A stretch of DNA of 64,000 nucleotides, taken from positions 19,568,256 through 19,632,255 of the forward strand of contig NC_065561.1 in NCBI RefSeq assembly GCF_022605725.1. Reading direction: 5' to 3'. The DNA comes from Anthonomus grandis grandis (Eukaryota; Arthropoda; Insecta; Coleoptera; Curculionidae). Below, in pieces: positions 56,077-64,000 of the stretch; within the stretch, counting starts at the first letter, position 1; the number at the start of each line of letters is the position of its first letter. Both the position numbers and the translations under genes were made by a program. The notes beneath the pieces were generated by a model, which ran no database searches, was not told the origin of the DNA, and saw only the letters and a program-made list of their open reading frames with translations.

Positions 56077-59000
56077 TTTCTATTTATTTACTATACTTAA
56101 ATTCGATTATATTACGATCTTAACAGCCACGAATATACCAGTTCTTCGACACTTTTACTTGGCGACATCTCGTGGCATACGTAGTAGAAAGGTAGTGAAT
56201 CGAGTGTTCGCCGCTAGGTGGCAAGTTTTGAATATTGGCGCGAATTGTTTTTAGTAGTCATAACTAAATGTATTTACTGTCTATGCGTGTAATAATTGTA
56301 TAATAAATTTGATGAATATTTTTTGGGTATTGAGTCCTTTAATTCACACCTAAACGAGCGATAACAGTCGCTGTAGTATTTAGGTTTTACGTGTATTTCA
56401 ACTAAATTATGGTTTTATTCCAGGCAATTAAGGTTAGGTTATAATCATGTTAATAAATTATTTATTCCAGGCATTTGGACTCAGTTGTGTTTTAAAAGCA
56501 AAAAACGGTACCTGGAGTAAATTATTTTTTATTTTAGGTACTTAGGGTTGAATTCTCCTTGGAGGATAAGAATTGTACAGATATCATCTTAAAAGGGTAC
56601 AAAACTGTAGAAAAATGACTGCCTGGACTAATTCTTGCTTTATTCCGGCCTAGTTTCTACTGTACAATTCTCTTACAACAATTAATCAAATATAGTATTC
56701 CTCTTCTAAAAAATCCTTACCGGACTAATATTCAGACCGTCAAGGCTTATATATACCATGCTGAGCTGTACAGGTTTAGGATTCCGGTTAATGTTTTTAA
56801 ATTTATATTTTTCACTTTTTCCTATTTATTTACTATACTTAAATTCGATTATATTACGATCTTAACAGCCACGAATATACCAGTTCTTCGACACTTTTAC
56901 TTGGCGACATCTCGTGGCATACGTAGTAGAAAGGTAGTGAATCGAGTGTTCGCCGCTAGGTGGCAAGTTTTGAATATTGGCGCGAATTGTTTTTAGTAGT
57001 CATAACTAAATGTATTTACTGTCTATGCGTGTAATAATTGTATAATAAATTTGATGAATATTTTTTGGGTATTGAGTCCTTTAATTCACACCTAAACGAG
57101 CGATAACAGTCGCTGTAGTATTTAGGTTTTACGTGTATTTCAACTAAATTATGGTTTTATTCCAGGCAATTAAGGTTAGGTTATAATCATGTTAATAAAT
57201 TATTTATTCCAGGCATTTGGACTCAGTTGTGTTTTAAAAGCAAAAAACGGTACCTGGAGTAAATTATTTTTTATTTTAGGTACTTAGGGTTGAATTCTCC
57301 TTGGAGGATAAGAATTGTACAGATATCATCTTAAAAGGGTACAAAACTGTAGAAAAATGACTGCCTGGACTAAATTATTGCTTTATTCCAGCCTAGTTTC
57401 TACTGTACAATTCTTTTACAACAATTAATCAAATATAGTATTCCTCTTGTAAAAAGTCCTTACCGGACTAATATTCAGACCGTCAAGGCTTATATACCAT
57501 GCTCAGCTGTACAGGTTCAGATTTCCGGTTAATGTTTTTGAATTTATATTTTTCACTTTTTCCTATTTATTTACTATACTTAAATTTGATTATATTACGA
57601 TCTTAACAGCCACGAATATACCAGTCCTTCGACATTTTTACTTGGCGACATCTCGTGGCATACGTAGTAGAAAGTTAGTGAATCGAGCGTTCGCCGCTAG
57701 GTGGCAAGTTTTGAATATTGGCGCGAATTATTTCTAGTAGTCATAACTCAATTTCTTTACTGTCTACATGTGTAATAATTGTATAATAAATTAGATGAGT
57801 ATTTTTTGGGTATTGAGTTCTTTAATTTGCACCTAAACAAACGATAAAAGTCGCTATAGTATTTATGTTTTAGGTGTATTTAAACTAAATTATGGTTTTA
57901 TTCCAGGCAATTAAAGTTAGGTTATAATCATGTTAATAAATTATTTATTCCAGGCATTTGGACTCAGTTGTGTTTTAAAGGCAAAAAACGGTACTGGGTA
58001 TAAATTATTTTTTATTTTAGGTACTTAGGGTTGAATTCTCCTTGGAGGATAAGAATTGTACAGATATCATCTTAAAAGGGTACAAAACTGTAGAAAAATG
58101 ACTGCCTGGACTAAATTATTGCTTTATTCCAGCCTAGTTTCTACTGCACAATTCTCTTACAATAATTAATCAAATATAGTATTCCTCTTGTAAAAAATCC
58201 TTACCGGACTAATATTCAGACCGTCAAGGCTTATATACCATGCTCAGCTGTACAGGTTCGGATTTCCGGTTAATGTTTTTGAATTTATATTTTTCACTTT
58301 TTCCTATTTATTTACTATACTTAAATTCGATTTTATTACGATCTTAACAGCCACGAATATACCAACTCTTCGACACTTTTACTTGGCGACATCTCGTGGC
58401 ACACGTAGTAGAAAGTTAGTGAATCGAGTGTTCGCCGCTAGGTGGCAAGTTTTGAATATTGGCGCGAATTGTTTCTAGTAGTCATAACTAAATGTCTTTA
58501 GTGTCTACATGTGTAATAATTGTATAATAAATTAGATGAATATTTTTTGGGTATTGAGTTCTTTAATTTGCACCTAAACAAACGATAAAAGTCGCTATAG
58601 TATTTATGTTTTAGGTGTATTTAAACTAAATTATGGTTTTATTCCAGGCAATTAAAGTTAGGTTATAATCATGTTAATAAATTATTTATTTCAGGCATTT
58701 GGACTCAGTTGTGTCTTAAAGGCAAAAAACGGTACTGGGTATAAATTATTTTTTATTTTAGGTACTTAGGCTTGAATTCTCCTTGGAGGATAAGAATTGT
58801 ACAGATATCATCTTAAAAGGGTACAAAACTGTAGAAAAATGACTGCCTGGACTAAATTATTGCTTTATTCCGGCCTAGTTTCTACTGTACAATTCTCTTA
58901 CAACAATTAATCAAATATAGTATTCCTCTTGTAAAAAATCCTTACCGGACTAATATTCAGACCGTCAAGGCTTATATACCATGCTCAGCTGTACAGGTTC

Positions 59001-59620
59001 AGATTTCCGGTTAACGTTTTTGAATTTATATTTTTCACTTTTTCCTATTTATTTACTATACTTAAATTTGATTACATTACGATCTTAACAGCCACGAATA
59101 TACCAGTTCTTCGACATTTTTACTTGGCGACATCTCGTGGCATACGTAGTAGAAAGTTAGTGAATCGAGCGTTCGCCGCTAGGTGGCAAGTTTTGAATAT
59201 TGGCGCGAATTATTTCTAGTAGTCATAACTCAATTTCTTTACTGTCTACATGTGTAATAATTGTATAATAAATTAGATGAGTATTTTTTGGGTATTGAGT
59301 TCTTTAATTTGCACCTAAACAAACGATAAAAGTCGCTATAGTATTTATGTTTTAGGTGTATTTAAACTAAATTATGGTTTTATTCCAGGCAATTAAAGTT
59401 AGGTTATAATCATGTTAATAAATTATTTATTCCAGGCATTTGGACTCAGTTGTGTTTTAAAGGCATAAAACGGTACCGGGAATAAATTATTTTTTATTTC
59501 AGATACTTAGGGTTGAATTCTCCTTGGAGGGTAAAAATTGTACAGATATCATCTTAAAAGGGTACAAAACTGTAGAAAAATGACTGCCTGGACTAAATTA
59601 TTGCTTTATCCCAGGCAATT
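56077..59620. repeat. 741 bp satellite, five copies, each with the CTCF-like/E2F-like module
   Basis: GGCGACATCTCGTGGCA starts at 56161, 56903, 57644, 58385 and 59126, giving periods of 742, 741, 741 and 741. Copies 1 and 2 are nearly identical, copies 3 and 5 share variants (CTCAATTTCTTTACTGTCTA), and copy 4 is intermediate. The fifth copy departs at about 59610 into a CCTGG hairpin sequence. Each unit contains the module, a TAATAATTGTATAATAAATT segment and several TTCCAGGCA motifs. Confidence 0.92.
56161..56250 (+). promoter_or_regulatory. CTCF-like/E2F-like module, satellite version (five copies)
   Basis: Order: GGCGACATCTCGTGGCATAC, then TTCGCCGCTAGGTGGCAAG, then TTTTGAATATTGGCGCGAAT. 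In all five satellite units these three parts are kept while the flanks vary. Other copies begin at 56903, 57644, 58385 and 59126. Confidence 0.45.
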
Positions 59621-60400
59621 GGGGTTGACTTGTAATTTAAGGGTGAGAGACATCCAGAAATCATGTTAATAAATTATTTATTACAGGCACTTGGAATCAG
59701 TTTTGTTTTAGGGCAAAAAAAGGGTGCCTGGAATTAAATATTAATTTATTCCAGGCACTTATGGTTGAATCCTTTAGGTGGAGCATCAAATATGGAAATT
59801 AAACAGAAATAGAGATATGAATAACGTATGAAAAGAAGGAGAAAAAAAAGGTGAAAGCGTTGAAGAAACAAAAGCCATGAAGAAAGAAACAGACGAACTA
59901 ATAATATCTATATATATTTTTCAAGATTTACTAATTATTAAGAGTGAGACAGAGGATGAATGCATTAGGTTCCGTTCAGTAAAGGTAAAAATACCAACGC
60001 CAATATGTCAAGAAGGAGAAAAAAGTATGAAATGATTCTACAAGTATAGAAACAACAGAAAAGACCTAAAAAGTAAGGAACAATTTAGAAATTATATTGT
60101 CAGGAAAGATAAAGGAGAAGAAGAAGACTATACTTGTCATCCATGCGGTTTGTCTGAGACCTGACTTTCTTAAAGTCATTCGTGCTGGAACAGTTCCATG
60201 TAACCGATGTGTGCTTCTAATCCTATTAAAGATAATTCATTTTATCGGAACAATGATGCAGGCTGATAGTAATTGTGTTATATTAGGTTAGTTTTATTAT
60301 GCGAGGTATATTTTCTTAAATATGATCGTTGATTAAAATTTGTTTAAGTCAGTAAAATAACTATATATTAATAAGGGAAATTAATTAATTAATTTAATGC
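59621..60400. other. Hairpin motif and purine-rich DNA
   Basis: A clear pair GTGCCTGGAATTAAATA / TTTATTCCAGGCACTT lies at 59725-59765. A purine-rich stretch follows (59820-60150) with several short frames but no recognised protein. Confidence 0.5.
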
Positions 60401-60404
60401 TCTT

Positions 60405-60600
60405 ACTGTGGCGTACGTAGGAAGTTAGGTGAACAAAGCTTTCGCCGCTAGGTGGCGAGTTTTGAATATTGGCGCGAATTTTAACTTGAAATAAATAAAA
60501 AGTTGTAAAAAGGAACTTTTAGTAGTTTTAAATTATTTTGTTAAGTGTGTATGTGTTTAATAAATCAGTGTCTTAATTTACACCTAAACAAACAGTAAGA
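60405..60600 (+). promoter_or_regulatory. CTCF-like/E2F-like module, single divergent copy
   Basis: GTGGCGTACGTAGGAAG, then TTCGCCGCTAGGTGGCGAG, then TTTTGAATATTGGCGCGAAT, then about 100 bases later TCAGTGTCTTAATTTACACC as in the 741 bp satellite. It is a single copy outside the array and has kept all core parts. Confidence 0.4.
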
Positions 60601-61479
60601 AACGCTAGAGTATTTATGTTTTCACGTGTATTTATTATTTTATTTTTTATATTTAATATACTTAAATAATACAAAAAAAGGACAAGTGTAATATGTAAGA
60701 CACTTACCTATACACCAACTAAACAAGATCTTCTCCATTTACCGAAATAATTGAACTTGCTCTGGTCAACAATAATAATCCCCTCTATATATAGTTGAAC
60801 AATTAAGTAAACAAGTATGTGTTAAATATTGACTTAAGAGCAAAACTTATAATTTAATGGTCGTTAATTATATTATAGAGCCGAAAAATGCTCTGGAACA
60901 CTAGGAAAATAGGTAATTACCCTCAATGAATAATCGACGTTGACGATTTTTAAAATGCATTTAATGGCTATTGGGCTAAAAAGAGAACATTTCTTTGGCA
61001 CGTGTTTCTTCTTATTGACATTCTCAAGGTAGCTAATAACTAATAAGCTGCTTCTGTGGTAAAATCAACAAGAAGCCTTAATAATAATATATTCATTGTA
61101 ATGTTATTACATAAGTCAAATGCGTAAAAAAAATTAAAACGATTTCCGGTTAATTTACCTAATCAATGGCTGATAAATATGTGATGTGATAAATGTATTA
61201 TGTTAACTTATTTTGACATTTGATTGAATAAAACTGTCCAAGCTGATTAAGTTAAGAATAGATTTAAGTAATGAAACGTAGTGATTGGCTGATTATCAAG
61301 ATCGAAACTTTGCTCTCTCAAGTTTTTTTTACAAAACAACAACACAATGATTAATTGAAAATTAACTAATAAGAGAGAAAATGTAAGTGGATGATGAATG
61401 GAGAGTTTTTGGATAGTACTTGAGCAGAAAACATCAAAGGAAAATGATAGTTAAACAGGTTTATCATTCTGTAGCAATA

Positions 61480-61645
61480 TCACTTACACACGTACATTAG
61501 AAACATTTATTTGCACTGTATTTACCCACTCCGATTTAAAAGTCGCGCCAATATCCCGGTTGGCCACCTGGCGGCAAAAACGAAAGATTCGCTAACATTG
61601 TAACTTGTCTCCAGAGATGTCGCCACCACGATGGTTCCCGAGTAT
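61480..61645 (-). promoter_or_regulatory. CTCF-like/E2F-like module with downstream donor-like site; possible promoter of the exchanger gene
   Basis: On the minus strand: GGCGACATCTCTGGAGAC, then TGCCGCCAGGTGGCCAA, then GATATTGGCGCGACTTTTAA, then about 65 bases to GTGTAAGTG (donor GT at 61487). This is the copy closest to the CTCF consensus. It points toward the exchanger gene, whose first coding exon at 55492 is preceded by a splice acceptor, so a noncoding first exon here is possible. That link is inference. Confidence 0.35.
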
Positions 61646-61649
61646 CGGA

Positions 61650-63520
61650 TATCTGCTGGTTTATTCGTGGTGTTTAAGATCTTTACAATATTATCCTGTT
61701 ATTTCTTAATTGTTTTTATTGCATGGCCATATAGCAACTCCATTTAGCTTTCTACTAAAATTTGTCGTTCATTTTAATTCCTTTATAAAATATTTAATCT
61801 CTTCTAAGATTATAAACGTTTTAATTAAATATTACTTTACTAGACTTTATTGAAAAATACAATAATTAAATAATTACCTTTGAAGTACCTCGGATACCCT
61901 AGACATTTTATTCGATTCAAAATAACACACACACTGTTAATTAAATAAATGATTTATAAACAATAATTAATACAAGTTAGGCTTAGTCAACCAAAACAAT
62001 AAGTTGTAAATGATTAAAATAAGTCAACTGGTTCCTAGACATATATTATTGCAGTCCTTAATCTCTGCGTATCAGATTGCGTCTCAATAATATCAGTTCG
62101 CGCAATTTGCAACATGACATGAATCTTGTGCAACGAGTATGTTTATCTAGGAAACTCTCTGGTATAATTTTTCTTATTAGGTGTCTATCTAAGACTGTTT
62201 TAAGATCATGGCTTTCTATTTTATTTTGAATTGGGAACATCTGCTGAAATATTTGCTTTACAGCGAGTGCTTTTCAGTATATAATTAAGTGTTTTTTTAG
62301 GGTGAATGAAGCACTTATTTTATAATTCATATCAATAGATATCTATCTATTTATAAAAAAAAAACAAGCAATTTTTGCGTGCTTTTTAGGTAATAAATGA
62401 AATTTATTTAGTCAGATTTTATACTATAATGAAAAAACGATTAATATAATAAAATATAAATAAAAATATATTCTTTGATAATGAGTTTATATGTATCCAC
62501 ATATTTTCTCCATAAGGGCTTTTTTTTTAAACAATATTTTTATTAACAGACTTGATACTTAACCTTGTAAAAACAATGAAACTGATAAAAATGCATAATT
62601 CAGAAATTTTTACATATCTGATGCGCGACATCTCTTATTTTATTTCAAGGGTTTTCGAAGTATAAATTTATATACCACCGTATCATATTTATTTTAGTCT
62701 CTGTGAATTGCCTTTCAATTTTTCCATTAATGAAATATTCTTGTATAATATCGTGTCGTGTATAATCTTATATATATTTTTTAAAATCTTACCACCTAAA
62801 ACAGCAAAAATCATGGAAAAAAGTCACTTTGTAACAAGAATAAATAGCCGGTGTCACCGTCAAGAACGCGTTTACGCAACAAACCCCAAGGGAAATAATG
62901 AGTCAATGTATACATATATTTACGCGAAGACGAGTAATTCTTTTTTACTGTGTTTAGTTAATATAAAACAATCGAGGAAAATCCGTCGTTGCGTAAATTG
63001 TCAACCAGTTGTATCGATTCTTCAAATTCATTTGCCACTGCCTGACTTCTTTTAAGAAATTGAACTAGGTAATTATTTATTTATTTACATCGCTCAACCG
63101 TTCTATTAATAGATTAGAATAAATAGGTAATATATATTGACTAACACATTAATAAATATGAAAGGAATCAAATATATTTATTTAAATTAGGCGAATTATT
63201 ATTATTATAAATCATACTGATCCTATATAGAGTTGTACTTATTTCAAGCACATCCTAAAAGCGAAAATTTAGTGATGTTGAAGATTTGAGAATTAAGTGA
63301 GAAATTCTTAATGTGAATTGATTTACACAAACAACACATGATATATTATTACCATTAAATATATATTTATTTAACGATTTATTATGGTCAAGGTGTATTT
63401 ATTAAACTGTAGAATATACGTATATTATTCTGGTTACAAAAGGAAGAGCATTTCGGCATTTAAATAAATTTTAACAAGATTTATATATCTAGTTTTAAGC
63501 TCGATTACTACACCTCCAAT
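61650..63520. other. Intergenic AT-rich DNA
   Basis: No gene supported. Frames of 60 codons (62058-62240, minus) and 115 codons (62708-63055, plus) have no recognisable domain. A TATAAATTTATATA sequence at about 62660 could be a TATA box but has no partner. Confidence 0.4.
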
Positions 63521-63529
63521 ATTTAATGG

Positions 63530-63990
63530 TATTCTTTTGAAAAATCACTTTTTTTCATTCATATTATCCAATCTAATAACGTTGTTTTGACACTTAATAT
63601 TTATATCCAAAATTATATCAAATTTATAAAAAACAGTGTTATCAAAGTGAATATCGCATGTATATTTTCCGCAAAAACATTGTTTTTCATCAACACAACC
63701 CTTACCCCCCCACCCACCCCAAACATTTGCCTAGTAAGAAATTCTTTTGAAAAATCACTGTTTTTCGTCCATAATATCCAATCTAAGCACTGTTGTTGTA
63801 TTAACTATATATTGATATAATTATATCAAATTTAAATAAACAAACTGTGTTATTAAATTCGATATTAACAACGAAATCAGCCGGTATTCAGGCGTATTAT
63901 TTGGGAAAACAATGATTTTTGAAAACAATTTCTTACTGATAAGATGTGTGGGGTGGGTGGAGGGGGCAAGGGTAATCTTAATGAAAAACG
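63530..63990. mobile_element. MITE-like element with about 50 bp TIRs, plus a partial tandem copy
   Basis: ACCCTTACCCCCCCACCCAC at about 63695 and its inverse GTGGGGTGGGTGGAGGG at about 63945 are the outer TIR ends. Inside them are AGTAAGAAATTCTTTT and its inverse AATTTCTTACTGATAAG. The interior contains ATCACTGTTTTTCGTCCATA, also found at 40.2 kb. A partial copy of the interior lies just before, at 63530-63690. No coding capacity. Confidence 0.6.
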
Positions 63991-64000
63991 GTTTATTTGC

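Noticed and set aside
60097..60291. 64-codon ORF after a purine-rich stretch
   Set aside because: No family resemblance; the alternative frame with YTCHPCG has only one Cys pair and no zinc-finger spacing.
62708..63055. 115-codon plus-strand ORF near a TATA-like sequence
   Set aside because: Longest anonymous frame in this end of the window, but its residue composition follows base composition and no domain is seen.

Overview
The window is nuclear DNA from an insect, most likely a beetle, although the order is inferred. It is strongly AT-rich. It contains introns with consensus GTAAG donors, arthropod-type transposon relics, and very large amounts of tandem and dispersed repeat DNA. No rRNA, tRNA or CRISPR locus was recognised.

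Two host genes can be supported. The first is a nine-exon gene on the minus strand (55492 down to 36932) for a cation exchanger of the SLC24/NCKX family. All splice sites and phases agree, giving a predicted protein of about 533 residues with a signal peptide, an alpha-1 repeat and an alpha-2 repeat. Its three long introns each carry a different tandem-repeat array. The second is a single-exon GH29 alpha-L-fucosidase on the minus strand (29991 down to 28680). It has a signal peptide, a TATA box, the catalytic WSDGEW motif and a poly(A) signal over the stop codon, but its frame is broken once near the 3' end.

Mobile-element relics are a Tc1/mariner-superfamily element with long terminal inverted repeats and TA target duplications (21274-23512), a 5'-truncated Gypsy-type LTR retroelement (26230-28350), several non-LTR reverse-transcriptase fragments (8.1, 9.0, 10.2, 15.5 and 30.1 kb), a DUF7869-like transposon-associated pseudogene (31.1-32.0 kb) and a small transposon-associated ORF with one stop (25.1 kb).

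Region by region: 0.4-4.7 kb is a composite tandem array; 5.5-6.9 kb is an array of about 185 bp units; 7.8-11.4 kb is a 1.27-1.31 kb tandem duplication carrying RT and transposase scraps; 13.0-15.3 and 16.7-18.8 kb are two copies of one segmental duplication; 21-32 kb holds most coding sequence and transposon relics; 33.9-36.5 kb is an array of hairpin motifs in inverted pairs; 36.9-55.5 kb is the exchanger gene; 56.1-59.6 kb is a 741 bp satellite; 60-64 kb is mostly plain AT-rich DNA with two copies of the regulatory-looking module and a MITE-like pair.

Two short sequence signatures cut across these repeat classes and are the most unusual content. One is a module of about 100 bp, present 18 times, that pairs a CTCF-like core (CCGCTAGGTGGC) with an E2F-like core (TTGGCGCGAA). 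The other is a palindrome-forming motif (TGCCTGGAATA ... TATTCCAGGCA) that recurs across the window, usually as inverted pairs 15-25 bp apart.
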